NCBI GenBank assembly: GCA_946406115.1
Contig: OX291562.1
Span: 9,392,001 to 9,456,000, forward strand
Reading direction: 5' to 3'
From: Apoda limacodes
Lineage: Eukaryota > Arthropoda > Insecta > Lepidoptera > Limacodidae
Length of the DNA: 64,000 nt
Under the pieces are notes generated by a model that was not told where the DNA came from, made no database searches, and saw only the letters and a list, made by a program, of their open reading frames with translations. The position numbers and the translations under genes are program-made. Numbering within the stretch: position 1 is the stretch's first letter; every line of letters starts with the position of its first letter. This document shows, piece by piece, positions 20,440-33,265 of this stretch.

Positions 20440-20690
20440 AACTTTTTAACAAAAAAAAACAACCGGCTTCAAAAAGATGCACTATAAAGGTAAATTTAAT
20501 TACTAATTTCCAATATCTGATCTGAATTACAGTTTGAAGTTGGTGTCTATGTAACAGTTTATAACACACTTTGCTTGCATGACACCAGCTTGAAACTGTA
20601 ATTCAGATCAGATTTTTGGAAATTAGTAATTGTTTTTATCTTTTTAGTGCATCTTTTTGAAACCGGTGGTTTTTTTGTTAAAAAGTTTTT
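20440..20690. repeat. palindromic foldback MITE, about 250 bp
   Basis: Left arm from ACTTTTTAACAAAAA, CCGGCTTCAAAAAGATGCAC, ACTAATTTCCAA, GATCTGAATTACAGTTT to about 20547. Right arm 20580-20690 is its reverse complement (AAACTGTAATTCAGATC, TTGGAAATTAGTAATT, GTGCATCTTTTTGAAACCGG, TGTTAAAAAGT). The loop is about 30 bases. The open frame over it is chance. Confidence 0.88.
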
Positions 20691-20699
20691 TAAAAAACG

Positions 20700-22010
20700 A
20701 AAAAGAATCTCCCTCCCTTGTTTCGGATTCGAAATAGGCACCCGTGGTATTTCTTCAGGGTCACGATGAACTGTAGTTTTTAAAATTTAACCTTTTAGAA
20801 AATGTCAGCTTTTTTTGCGGCCGCCAGTCGCTTGGTCTATTATGGCATCTTCCAATACTCAAAACCGAACTTTTTTTTTACTTCAACGAGTATTGCAAGA
20901 CATTGTTTAAAACATACAGAATAATTTTACACACATAAGTAGCCTTATTTTATTTTGCATATAAAACGTGCCAAACGTTTAAATAATATTCTATCTCTTT
21001 CGCACATCAAAGAACTGTAAAGCGAAAGAAACGACACCCACGTGTCGTCAATGCCATCTACAAACGACGCCATTTGTAATGTGTCTGACCACTTCCTTAT
21101 CAGCAACCTAACCATGAACTTCAACTGTCGTAAGCAAAAAGCAATCTTTTGGGTAGATATTTTTTTTTAGAGTAAAGAAATTGAAAAGGATTGTAATAAG
21201 AATGTTTATTACAGTTACAGTTAATGTTTCATTTTAGCGAAAATAATAAATATTTTAAACATTCTTGTTTTCTTGAAGAATACTTAATTGCATAGAAAGT
21301 AAGTCTTATTGTGACTTTTATTTTCAACTAAAACAAGATTTTTTTATGCCTGCTAGGAGCCTGAGCGAAAATTAGTAGAACTGAAACCCATAAGCTGGGT
21401 TTGAGCTCTGATTTCAGCGAGAGTAGCAGTTTTTCAAGAATTGCCTACTCGATAGACAGTCAAAGTTTTAAAATGATTCAACCTTCTCGTCTTTTCGGAG
21501 AATTTCATTGAAAAGAAATATCTGATTGTGACATTACTTTTTTTTTTAAATATTTTTAAGTTTGCTCAAAGAATGTTTCATCCTAGCGAATTTTTGTAAC
21601 TCTAAACCAACTGATAAGTACCATATTTCAATCAATTACCTATTAGCTAAACAGATAATGTGAAATCATCACTGTCTAGCGAATAGGTACCCAATTGAAT
21701 TGAATGGAAATAATAGTGCTTTCAACATTCTTGACTTCTCGGAGAATATGTTTACGCTTACTAGAAGAATGTTGCAGCTGAGCGTAAATTATTGCAACTG
21801 TAACCTCGACTACGTTTCATTACAGCTAAAACCACCATAATTGTTATCTTCAGTAATATTAAATTTTAGCGAATATACTTAATACATAGGCATATATGTA
21901 GGTAGTATATTTAAATATATGTTTTGAAAACATCTTATATTATAAACTATTTTTTAACAAGAAGCTGTATGTATTTTGGGTTCACGTAACAATGCGACAA
22001 AAATAGCGGT
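20700..22010. other. AT-rich intron sequence, no gene
   Basis: No coding or repeat landmark beyond oligo-T runs is seen. A GC-rich blip (GCGGCCGCCAGTCGCTTGG, 20817) and a CACCCACGTGTCGTC hairpin near 21037 stand out slightly. Confidence 0.4.
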
Positions 22011-22014
22011 TTTT

Positions 22015-22180
22015 TTTATACCACTAAGGTGGCAAACAAGCTTACAGTCTACCTGGTGGTTAGCGGTTACCGCAGCTTGTGGACGCTTGCAACACCTGCC
22101 GACCCTTAGATAGTAGTCCTTAAATAAAACCTTGGCAGGGAGCTCATTTCACAACCTAAGCTTTCGCGGGAGGGAGGAAA
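22015..22180 (-). mobile_element. jockey/CR1-like LINE 3' end
   Basis: ATACCACTAAGGTGGCAAAC, TGGTTAGCGGTTACCGCAGC and GGCAGGGAGCTCATTTCACA are the reverse complement of the family terminus and of LWNELPAKV. 5' truncated after about 165 bases. Confidence 0.85.
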
Positions 22181-22189
22181 AAAGGAATA

Positions 22190-24140
22190 AGGAAGCGTTG
22201 TCAGTCAGTGTCAAATCCTAGAATCGATTTTACCAGATATGAAAGTTTATGTTTAAAATTCATTTGCTTGAAACAATGTATATTTTAATGAAAGGCAAAT
22301 ATTTTTATCCTTTTTCCTTGTTTTTTGTTACAATTTCACATGAAAATTTCATTTGTTTGCGCACTATAAACCCAATGTGTAGTAAAATAATTGAACCGTA
22401 TCATTTCCCGTTTAAATACATTCAATTCAAGCATTCAAATTAACAATGCTATACGGTTACAATATCAAGGCAACACTGGTCACACTCGGCTGGCTTTCAT
22501 TTCTACATTGTTTAAAATTAAAACCCTTTGTTAGTTCAAATTCATTTCAAATGTGCTATGCAACACGGTGTTACGTGCTTTTCTTTTTTTTTTTTGTCGT
22601 AAAAGTAAACAGAAAATCCACTTGATGTTCCAAAACCTTCGGAAACTTTAACAGGCGGTTTTTACTCGACAGAAGTAAAGTGATTTTTGCCAATTGGCAG
22701 GGACAGGAAAAAGGGAGAATGACAGGGATTTTAAACTCCAATTTCATGACAAAAGCCGTTGTAAAGTAAACTTATTCATTATTTTATGAAGTCGACGTAA
22801 CAAAAAAGATTTTATAGGCAAAATTGAAAATGTCTTCTCTTTACATGTCTCTTCCATCATCTGTGTGTAGTCAAAAGGCAAGTAGGGGAGGCCAAGGTGA
22901 TTTGAAACAGCACGGATTTCACGAAACTTAAAACCGTTAGAGAGCTGGAAACGTAGCAATTCAACCATTTTCCATCGCCCGCAGGCCCTTCAGTACAATT
23001 CCGTGACCCTGGGCGCGCAATTACGTTGTTCTTTGTTTCACGTGTCGCAAAAATCTTCAAAAGTGAATTTTATGTGTTGTAAAACTACATACGTGTGAAT
23101 TTTGTGAGTTGTATGTTATTTGGGAGTTCTTTTTCAAACACCTTTGTTTGGATAATGCGTTTGTAGTTTGGTGTAGGTAATATATCGACGCCAGAAAACA
23201 TATTTGCTGTAACCCACAAAATATCAACCTTTCACCAGAGCCAAAAAACTTTTTTAATAACGGAAAAAAATTCAGAACTATAAGTTGTAGGAGCATGAAT
23301 TTAAAAATATATTTTATATTTTTAGTTTTTTATATGTAACCGTAATGAACTTACTTCTAAGTTGATTATTTTAGCCCTTTTTGTAGCTTACAGCAAACGA
23401 GATTTTTTTACATACCTTTAAATTGCTGTAACTGTCAAGAACCATTGTATAGAAAGATAAGATTTGTATTAGTACAGATATTTTTAATGCGTAAGGAGAG
23501 AAACTGATTTACGCAGAAAAGTAAAATGGACTTAAGTTACAATGAAAAAATTTCTTACATTCATGTATTGATTTACATGAATGTAAGAAATTATGTAATT
23601 ATGTTATTTTTCGACAAAAGAAATTATACGATGTAGAAATACTGAAAATTATAAATCAATAAACAATCGTTTTCATCACATATAGTTTAGTTCTTTTAGT
23701 TTAGTTTAAGGATCGGCAACCGACTACAAAAACTTTACGTATTTTTTTAAGAAAATAATTTTATTGCTAAACGAACCTAACAAAATTACTTCAAATAATT
23801 GAGAAAATCTACTAAATAATCATTACAAAAAGTTCTTTCTTTAAAAATAAAACTCGAAATTATAGTTATTTTTGAAACAAAATCAACAAAATTATAAACA
23901 GAATCAAAATTATTGTGTAACTTAAATTAGATCATCAAAAATGACCATACACAATAATTGAATTATAATTATTTAAAATTACAATAAAAACGAACACCAG
24001 GTATCGAATTTCCCTACCATAATCAAACCTTTTCATCAGTTACTGCTGGACGGTCTACTGTTTTATTACTGTACTTTAGATCTAGAAATTCCTTTGCATA
24101 ATTACTTGGAATAATTTTTTTTTATAACAAGTTTTTTCAG
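22190..24140. other. AT-rich stretch with hairpin and one arm of a distant inverted pair
   Basis: Contains an 18-bp hairpin (AATTTCTTACATTCATGT, 23549-23566, against 23575-23592). ATATCGACGCCAGAAAACAT and ATTTGCTGTAACCCA at 23180-23217 are matched in inverse at 27075-27112. Several 60-80 codon open frames have no recognisable domain. Confidence 0.45.
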
Positions 24141-24164
24141 ATCAAAATAATTTTTGGTAAGAAA

Positions 24165-26090
24165 TTGGCAATTTTGTTCGATACAAAATCTCATTCGGTT
24201 TCGTATCACCTAAAAACCTTTAATATAAACATTTTAGAAAATAGCTCATTAAGCACCAGACTGCTTGCCTTATTTCGGTCTTTTAATGTAAATAATTTGT
24301 TTTGTGAACCAACTAGAATTGCTGTATCTAGTGCCACTTGCATCGACAATATATTTACTGAAATAAAACCAATTCAAAAAACAATTATCAGCAATCTAGA
24401 GTCAGATCATTGTAGATAATTAGTGGTTTTGGAAAGAAAGAATAGCATTATTAAAAAGGAAATTAAATTTATTCCAATAACAACTAAACAGATTGAATTA
24501 TTTAAATCTAACTTATTGCATAAACTTCCGGATTTACCTTATAATGGAAACCCAAATGATATGCACAATACTGTTCTTGACACTATTACTACAGAGTATA
24601 ATAAAATATTTACTGCAAAAAAGAAACTTATTTCCAGTCGCTTTAGTTTTAGTGAATGGGCTACCCCAGTTATTTATAAAAGTAGGCGTAAACTGTATAA
24701 ATTATATAAAGAAAGAACATATAATAATAGCCAAATATTTAGGGAATATGTAAAAAAATACTCAAAAACCTTTAAAAAAGTATGATTGTTGCAAAATCAA
24801 TTCACCTAAGAGATAAAGTAAAAAATTCAACAAATAAAATAAAAACTACATGGAACATAATAAATAATGAAACTGGTAAAGCTAGGAATTCTTGTCAGGA
24901 ATTTGAGATAATACTAGTTTAAAAACCAATTCTAAGGTAGCAGTTGCATTGGATTTTTTTTTAACAATATTCCATTCAAAGCAACTGAACATCTGAACTC
25001 AAGATCAATTTTAGCAGAAAAATTAATAAAAACCAATGTTCCTGAATGCAAAGTTCCCTTTGTATTTAAAAATATTAGTCCTATGGATATCATAAATACA
25101 TATAAAACATTAGAAATAAAAAACACCACAGATCTTTGGGGACTTTTTGTTAAAACTATAAACTCAATAATTCATGTTATTATTAGCACAACCCTTAGCC
25201 ATAATTTTTAATAGTTGTGTTGATAATGGTGTGTTTCCTGAAGAGATGAAACTAAGCAAAGTTATACCTCTTTTTAAATCAGGTAGTTCAACAGACCTAA
25301 TAATTTTCGGCCTATTTAAATACTACCTGTACTCAGCAAAATTAAAAAAAAAATCATACTTTGTCAAATGTTAAGTCATTTCTGTATTAATATCCTACTT
25401 AGTAATAAGCAGTTTGGATTTATGAAAGGCCGTTCCACAACCGATGCAGAAGTGGCACTATTAAAAAATATATTTAACGCCTGGGAGGATTCGCATGATG
25501 CTCTTGGAGTGTTTTGTGATTTATCTAAGGCATTTGACTGTGTCCAACATGAAAATCTCATCAGGAAGCTACATCACTATGGTATTAAAGGCAAAGCTCT
25601 CGACCTTTTGACCTCCTACATGTGTAGCAGCAGTCAATGTAGGAGTCCCTCAGGGCTCAATTTTAGGTCCTTTTCTATTTCTTATTTACATTAATGATCA
25701 CCCATATCATGTAAAAAACCATGACGTTGTCTTATTTGCTGATGAAACCTCTCTACTTTTTAAAGTTAAGAGAAAACAGACATGTTATGATGAATTAAAT
25801 AATGCCATTTCTATAATTGTAAATTGGTTTAACGCTAATAATTTGTTACTTAATAAGAAAAAAACCAAATGTGTTAAATTTACATTACCAAATGTTAGTC
25901 AAATCCAGACATGTATTAATAGTAATGGCGAGCAATTAGAACTTGTTAATTCGACAGTCTTTCTTGGCATAACGCTAGACGCCAAACTTCAATAGGGTCC
26001 TCATATTCATAACCTAGCCAAAAAACTTAGCTCTGCTGTGTATGCAATCAAGAAAATAAGACAAAATTTCAAAAAATAGTATTTCATAAC
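24165..26090 (+). mobile_element. dead APE-type LINE (jockey/CR1 group), endonuclease end and reverse transcriptase
   Basis: Plus-strand fragments of one ORF2. 24165-24415 is the C-terminal endonuclease, ending NLESDHC with the catalytic S-D-H. 24423-24790 is the EN-RT linker. 25200-25370 is the RT start (NSCVDNGVFPEEMKLSKVIP-LFKSG). 25380-25690 holds NKQFGFMKGRSTTDAEVALL and motif A CDLSKAFDCVQHENLIRKL. In another frame at 25640-26000 come VPQGSILGPFLFLIYIND and FADETSLL, then the thumb-side FLGITLDAKLQ. The usual catalytic FADD is FADE here, and several frameshifts and stops interrupt the ORF. The 5' endonuclease half is missing. It could be the same broad family as the 3' end at 34377-34655. 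Confidence 0.88.
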
Positions 26091-26138
26091 TTTGACGATT
26101 CAAAAGTGTTTGTAGAAACCTAATCTGAATAAAAAAAA

Positions 26139-26520
26139 ACGAGTTGCACTCCGGGAGTGCCGGCAGAAGTGAAAACCTTTACACACGATTCGCGCTTAAC
26201 ACTCAAATATGTCACAAGACATGTCTTTGACTTTGTCAACAAAAAATAATGTTTGTTTATTTACTGTTTTGACGTAGTATATTTGACATCGCAATCTGTC
26301 ATAGAATTTAAATTCCATATCCAACCTCCCTGTACTACTCATAATCGCGAATACTAAAAATAAAAATTATAATAGGCGTGGCATTACGGTTTCCGTCTTA
26401 CAAATTTCCACGATTAGGACACGTGACCTGACGCGAGTTTATCATTTTTTACCCATACCAAAAAAAGTGCACACCGCCGCTTAAAAAGTTTTCACTTCAA
26501 AAATTTGACTTTGAAAGAAA
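26139..26520. repeat. possible MITE-like repeat after the LINE
   Basis: GAGTTGCACTCCGGGAGTGC with CAGAAGTGAAAACCTTT at the left and AAAAAGTTTTCACTTC at the right make a weak inverted pair. I recognise the left end as a recurrent lepidopteran word, but the boundaries are not clear. Confidence 0.35.
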
Positions 26521-28640
26521 AAAAATTGACTTAGCTTTAAATCCCCCAGTGTTACTTCGGTTTATTCTGTTACAGCCGCCGTTGACCTTTTTATGAACAT
26601 TTTGTTTAGCTTATTCTTTTCAAATGTAACAGTTCAAAATTTTGCGTTTTGTTTTTGTCATAAATGCATTACCTTTATTATTTTTTTAGATAAAGTATGC
26701 ATCATATGCAGTAATTGATTCCTAATTACGATTATAACGTCGTAAATATCTAAAAAAATATGTGAAGGACTAACTAAATGATGAAAGTGATTGTATGCAA
26801 AAAAAACTCTGTCCACCAAAATGTCGTCATCTTTATGGTTTTCAATTTTACTAACGGCAAGAATGGCGTTAGCCACAAGGGTGAACAAACAGCCAACTTA
26901 CTTTTGCTGTAAGCCGCAAGAACATCAAAAATACTGGTTTTGGTAGGCTAACAGCACAGTTAACACATGTTTTGTTCTAAATTTTTTTTTCGTCGTAGAA
27001 ATATGAGAAACAGACCAGTCAACGCAGGATTTTTTTCTTATTAAAATGATGTAAATAACGTATAATCACTTTTTTATGGCTTACAGCAAATATGTTTTCT
27101 TGCGTCGATATGTTTCGAAAGCTTTTTAACTATTACATTCATAGCATTGATATAGCTCAATTCTATGTGATTTGCTTCAAGGTTTTCAATTAAATAGAAA
27201 TCGGGACTATTTTCCTTACGAAGGAAATTTGAAACAGAGTGTTTCAATTCACCTCGATTAAGTTTTGTATGGCTGATTTGCTTATATGGTGATGATTTAT
27301 ATTTTGTAATTTTTTATTTGGTTTACGCATTTATTTGTTACTTATAATCAAATATCTCACTACTTAAGTACATGATTAGAATTTAACTAAAAGAGATTAT
27401 TTTTGTTAAGATTGATAGTAAATTTTAATAGTTAACTATTAAACTCTCAATTTAGCAAAAAAAATATTATTTAAAATAATTAGGTTCCATCTTTGAAAGT
27501 TTTATTTTAAAAAATACCATTAAATTAATTAAAGCGTCATTTCTATTTAACAACCTCGATCTCTGTTTTTACTTACCTTGGCATGAGGGGAGTTGTAACA
27601 GAATGACTTGTGATGTTCAAGTCGATTTTTTGCCACCTCGTTTCAAGTCCAAGAAATAAACTATCAATTGTGAATAGAACTTATTCAGCTAAGCAAAATG
27701 TCAAAATATTTTAAACTCCCCTAGGTCAGTCAATAGATAGTACAGTCAATAGATAGTAAAGTCAAGTTTTTCATGGTTTTATAGCTCGACGAAACGAAAA
27801 TGATTTTTATAGACGAAACAGAAAATGTATTTTCTTTACATGTCTCTCTCATTATCTGTGTAGTAGATATAGTTTGACAGTAGACATAGTTTTTGCCATT
27901 TTTCTACGGAATCCTGAAAAGAGTAATGTTTGTGACTAAGCAGAGCAGTAACACATTCGATATTGTTTATAGAATCTGAACATAATATGGTAATTTAATG
28001 ACAATGACCTTTAAGTGGGATCAAATATTATTTGATTTTAACAGAGGTCAAATAATTTAAGGATTCAGTTATTGACCCTTAAATCACCTATTGCCCAAAG
28101 TGTTGTGAGCATGATTTACATACTTAATGTAGGTATGTACTTAATGTAAATACATGCAAAAACTAATTTTATGAATATTATTCATTTACATACTTTTTAT
28201 ACTTATTTTACCATACCGTACAGTACCAGCGTAGGTATTGTGTCCAAAAAGCGTGTTTAGTTTGCTGCGAAATGCGTTCTCTGGTATAGTTATAAGTATT
28301 CCAGACAAGTAAAAAATACATAAATATAACACAAACAAATTTTGTCCTGTGTCCCGGAACTGAGCTAATTCTGCTACCTGAAGAACCGTAAATTCGGTGA
28401 TTGTGAATAATGACAAAAATTATTTCCAGTCATTTAACTTATTTAGAAACTAAACTTTAGTTGTATGGTAGCCTTACTGTGTGTAATATTACCACTCTTA
28501 ATTCTACCAAGTGTGCTAATTGGCAACCAAGGTCTTATCCTAGTCCCTAGGTAACAACGGAGCAAGTGGTGATAGTAAAGATCTTAGGCTATCACAACCA
28601 ACATATAACAATTCTATTGCAGACCCTTTAAGGGCATTGG
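26521..28640. other. AT-rich stretch, one arm of an inverted pair, no gene
   Basis: 27064-27115 (TGGCTTACAGCAAATATGTT, TTCTTGCGTCGATATGTTTC) is the inverse of 23180-23217. 27810-27866 repeats words of 22812-22866 (TTTTATAGAC/TTTTATAGGC, TTCTTTACATGTCTC/TCTCTTTACATGTCTC, ATCTGTGT). Nothing coding is seen. Confidence 0.45.
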
Positions 28641-28649
28641 AATCTTTGT

Positions 28650-29145
28650 AGTCGACATGTCAAGGTCTGGATACCGGCTTGACCATTTTGACTCGGTTCA
28701 AAGACGAGCTGCTACACATTAGCTGCGTTCCTTCTGAGCAGAGTTTAATTGCCAATCTCATTTGAGCACAAAATACCTGCTCCGTCTTAGAGCAGCTGAT
28801 AATTTCTGCGGCGCAATTATTGTGTAAACGAACGACGACAGCTGTCGAAGAGAAGCGCAAAATACTTCATCTCGACATGGGTTTTTATAGCAATATTTCT
28901 TAGCAAAACCGCTTAAACGAAACACTAAACGTCAACATTAGATTTTGCTACCGAGTTTTAAGTTAATGAAAAGCAAACCGCTAACAATTCTGCTAGGAAG
29001 TAGTTAGTTGGAACGCCCTTTTTATCTCCCTGCGTGTGTTCTACCGTTTGATAAGTGGGTTGTTTTCTATGCAAAATATTAATTTCTGCCTACCACACCA
29101 CTCGTCACAGATAAGGAGTCACACTTCACACCTAAGAAACTAAAT
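28650..29145 (+). mobile_element. jockey/CR1-like LINE tail, interrupted
   Basis: 28670-28720 (ATACCGGCTTGACCATTTTG, CTCGGTTCAAAGACGAGCTG) and 29000-29140 (CTGCGTGTGTTCTACCGTTT, CTACCACACCACTCGTCACA, GAGTCACACTTCACACC) are consecutive blocks in the intact family but are separated here by about 270 bases of unrelated sequence. Confidence 0.7.
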
Positions 29146-29504
29146 GTAACTGCAGGCAGGCAGAATCAAGCATGCTGCCACCTTGATGCTGTGACGAAGT
29201 TGTATGTATGAGTACATTGCCGAAGAATAAATACCTCTCTATAATTCAATGACAATAGACAACTATTCAGTGGCGTCTCTATAATAATGGGGTAAAAATC
29301 TATATAGATAGTGATTACGGAATGAAAAATGGCACGCTGAAATTCTTTTGATCAGGTCAACGTTAATTGACAGACTGGTGAAAACTGTCCAAGCTATTGG
29401 ACATAAGCTCTTGAAAGCTCGCTCGCCTATAGAATACAGTTAAAGCTCACGAATCCGTTATTCGCTGGCTTGAAATTGGGATTGTTGTAAAGCGTTAGCT
29501 TCCA

Positions 29505-29685
29505 GTGTGCCTAGTGTGAGTTTTATCGTGTTTGTAACTCAACTGTCGCGTTCGCGTATTCACTAAAAGTTCGATAAGAAAAAATCGTCTCAAAACGCGA
29601 CCGCTAGAGGCACTCCTTCATTTCCATACAAGTAAATCGTTGACGCGAACGCGATAGTAGCGTTAAAAACTCACACTCAGCACAC
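29505..29685. repeat. MITE, about 180 bp
   Basis: GTGTGCCTAGTGTGAGTTTT and CTGTCGCGTTCGCGT at the left are inverted as ACGCGAACGCGATAGTAGCG and AAAACTCACACTCAGCACAC at the right. The CG-rich inner ends are unusual against the background. Confidence 0.8.
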
Positions 29686-29689
29686 AGGT

Positions 29690-30497
29690 CGACAAAACAT
29701 GAACTTTAATCAATTCTAATAAGTAGGTATATAAATTAGCCTTAAACGCATTTTTTTTTTAACAACAAGTCAACTAAACGGCTCGACCTAAATTTTGTTT
29801 GATTTACCGGCAAAAAGCGTCGTCGAAAGCGTCAGACCGTATCATTGCCGAATTGAATCGTTAGTGAAAGTAAAACGTTAACTCGGCCACAATATCAGAC
29901 GGATTCAGCCATTTTAAAGACGCCTTCATTCATCCATACGTTGCCATCTTTAATCTGACATCTGCATGTTTGTTTTTATCGAGTTTTATACCTATATTGT
30001 ATTTATAATAAACATACATTAAGAGGCCATACAACGCTGTTTGTTAATATTTGGCATCTGTAATAAAAATTAAAAAAAAAAAATCTTTCATATTTAGATG
30101 TATATGTATAATCAAATGACAAAGTGCCGTGGTGATATTGGTGGTGATAGTCCATCTAGAATAATTTACCTATCCTAAAGTAAAGAAAATAAATAATTAG
30201 GTACAGTCGTTGCTATTGTTAAATAAAAGAAAAAAGATAGATGGCGTTTGGATAGCTCAGTATATTCCTTGGCTTAGTGAAGTTTTCTTTAATTTTTTTC
30301 ATTAGTTCCCAAAACATAACTTCTAACGTAACCTTTAAAATTCCTGGTAACAATGGTACTTACCTACCATAAATATTTAATTTCCTGGTAGATTATTCGA
30401 TTACAAAACAATAACAATTAATATTAACTTGCGAAAGGGAAATTGAAAGTTTTAAGTTGGCATAAAAAGTAGAATTTAATGTAAAAAGACTTTTATA
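29690..30497. other. AT-rich stretch, no gene recognised
   Basis: Only oligo-A/T runs and short frames. The pogo-like element begins at its right edge. Confidence 0.4.
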
Positions 30498-32971
30498 GGG
30501 TGAATATGGTAGTTCACGACCAGTTAGTGGACTTGTATTGTTTAAACTTATATTTTCCATAGCTAGGAGTCTCTTTATTGTGAAATTATAAATAATTTGT
30601 TATAGAGTATACTTTAAATTAACGATATCTCATGAATAATATGTACAGGTTTCACTCTATTAATAAAAAAAAGGTTAATAATCTTAAAATGCCTTTTTTT
30701 TAGTTCTCGGACACCTATAGCCAGTTTACGCCCATATTTTTCGACCACTTTCAAGCCACTGAAAATAGGGCCTTAAGTCATTGACTGAAGGTCAAAAATA
30801 AAACGCAAGAGATTGATAAATATTTATTACTTATAATATGGGCTAACATATTCGGATTGTGCCGCTTCTTCATATGGATTATTTTTTAAATAAGTAAATT
30901 ATAAATGAAACCATCTCTCACAATGATCACATCCAATGTTTTTTTTCTAAGCTGTCCTCTACGTCGCTAACCAAATTAGATAAGCATCTTTTTTGAGCTG
31001 CTCTTCTGTGTTACTTTCTTTTTCTTTCTTTTTCACCTTCTCTTAATTGCGTTCTGCGTCTTTTTTCGTTTAGTTTGTTTTCTTTGTCTTCATCTTTCTT
31101 GATGTAAAACTCCCTCCATGCACTCGAAGAAATAGTACTAGGTAACTTAGATCTATTGTTTTTATTTATTCTTGGAATTTGTGAATCAGGATAAACAAAA
31201 TGTTACTCAAAAGCGTCATCAAAAGATAACTTGTGCTGAGATTTATCTGTCTTCTCATCTGCCTGACAGTCCTTGAATTGCCTAGTTTTATACAGTTCTG
31301 CGTCAATATCCTCAATTATTACTATTTCATTATAAGAGATCTCATTCATCTGAAGATCTTTATGTTTTATCAGTTTTTTCATGATTATATTTTCGTTGAA
31401 TGGGGTTGATGATTCACTTAACACAACTGTAGTAGGCGCATCTGCTTTTTCTTACTGAACATGATGGATTTCGGCTGATACTGTAAATGATCTGCACTGA
31501 TTTTCAGACCCAGACTGGTCACTGTGTGATTTATTATTACTTTGTGACACTTCTTATTCATCAAACATCATCAATGCTATATTTTTGAGCGATATATATG
31601 ACCCGCAATCAGGACAAAAAAAAATTCAGGATTTCCTTCAACAGAATGAATACTGGCATCAGTAATGATTTCAGTGGTAAGCATGTTAAAGTTTTGTTCA
31701 GAGAGAGATATGGAACTATGTGGCTCGAGGGGCTAATGCTCATTGCTAGGAATTACTACATCATTACCGTCCAATACAACTTATTTGGCAAGAATGCTAG
31801 CACTTTGGTTGGAAGTTGCGGAAGTTCGTGGTGTTTTAGATTTAGAACAGCGATTTGCAAGACTTTTTTCTTTAGCATTATGAATTTCTTCTAAACTTAC
31901 TTCAGCGTTTATGTTGCGCTCGGATATGTCTTGTTAAAGTAACGAGATAATTTTAGTAGCTGAGGCAAAATTTCTGTATTCCTACTTGAGTTTGAAATTC
32001 TGACTTTGCGTTGAATATCTTTTACACATTTACTGTAATCTACGGAGTCCTCATTTAAGCGATATAACCCACATTTTCTAAACCCGTCTATTATTGCTTC
32101 ATCTAAGTCAATTGTTGTGAATGTTTCGTTTAAAATTTTGCAAAAGTTTAATTTTGATATGACTTGGTCCATATGTTTTTCACGCTTTTGCCAATTTCTC
32201 ACTGTTTTTTCCACTTTTTCCACAATTGCCGTGGACGGAAAATAGCGAGTTCTCGACCACTAAAATCTAGCAAATTCAGTTCACGACCGTCAAAAATGAA
32301 TATTTTTGTATGAAACAAAATTAATGGTCGTCAACTGATCAGTTCGCGACCATCTTTTAAACATAATTAAAATGAGTTTAGACTATGATACATACTACGA
32401 ATTTTGCTCGTCGCCATCTAACGTCTAAATTCCACAAAACTAGTTGAAACGATAAACAAATTTGTATTTCACCCTATACCATGCAGTAACATAAAAAAAA
32501 AACAAATCTGATTAGACCAAAACAGCTAGTTCCCGAACGGGCGGTCGCAAGCTGAGGGAAGCATTATTTCAGGGTGTTAGTTTACCGACCATCCATTATT
32601 TTAATAAAAAAACATATTTTTATTAATAAAGATTAGTTATAAGCAAACTATAAATATATTTTGATTTCACTAACATAATATCTCGATGTTAATATAATTA
32701 GAAACACGTTATACTTACGTTTAAAAATATGGCGCCTCACTAATTTTAGTTTACTTTTGGTACAACGTGTATGTAGGCTCCATATTGTCGGCTCACTGTG
32801 ATGTACCAAGTAATCATTGGTCGACATACGACACCGCGGAGGAAGGGGAATCGATCGATCTTATGTTTTAAAACAAAGATGGTAATTGGATAGGTTCATT
32901 TAGACTATTTTTAAATTTTACGTTAAAGCGGTCGCAAACCAGTGGTGGTCGTCGAACTAGCATAATCACCC
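30498..32971 (-). mobile_element. pogo/Tigger-like DNA transposon, internally deleted
   Basis: Ends are inverted: GGGTGAATATGGTAGTTC with ACGACCA at the left, and GGGTGATTATGCTAGTTCG with ACGACCA when the right end is read in reverse. TA lies directly outside both ends (30496-30497 and 32972-32973), the Tc1/mariner/pogo target duplication. On the minus strand, 32223-31909 encodes the C-terminal part of a CENP-B/Tigger-type transposase (LDEAIIDGFRKCGLYRLN, VDYSKCVKDIQRKV), and 31424-31203 is a further acidic tail. The upstream 750 bases are too short for the helix-turn-helix and DDE domains, which are absent, so it is non-autonomous. GTTC-ACGACC and GTTC-GCGACC words recur beside both ends. 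Confidence 0.82.
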
Positions 32972-33084
32972 TAGTTTCTTGTAGTACAGTGGAGAATGGA
33001 CCTATCTCCAGAAAAGGCTGTCTACCACATTTAGATGTGGGTGTGTGTGTCTACCTTTGGTTACCCCATTCAGGAGATAAAAAA

Positions 33085-33125
33085 CCATGAAGATATACAA
33101 TATATATATATATATATATATATAG
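33085..33125. repeat. (TA)n microsatellite
   Basis: Uninterrupted TA run of about 30 bases at 33095-33123. Confidence 0.9.
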
Positions 33126-33265
33126 ATATCTATATCTACATAAATTTATCACGATAATATTCTTCAACTTAGACAGAAAAAAAATGTTTAACTAGGACAA
33201 AATTGGGGCGGACTGCTAGTATTCGATAAATCTATCTATAAACTTAAGAGGGTTCCTGACGTACA

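Noticed and set aside
31598..31894. 98-codon plus-strand frame within the pogo-like element
   Set aside because: Antisense to the transposase remnant and without recognised domain.
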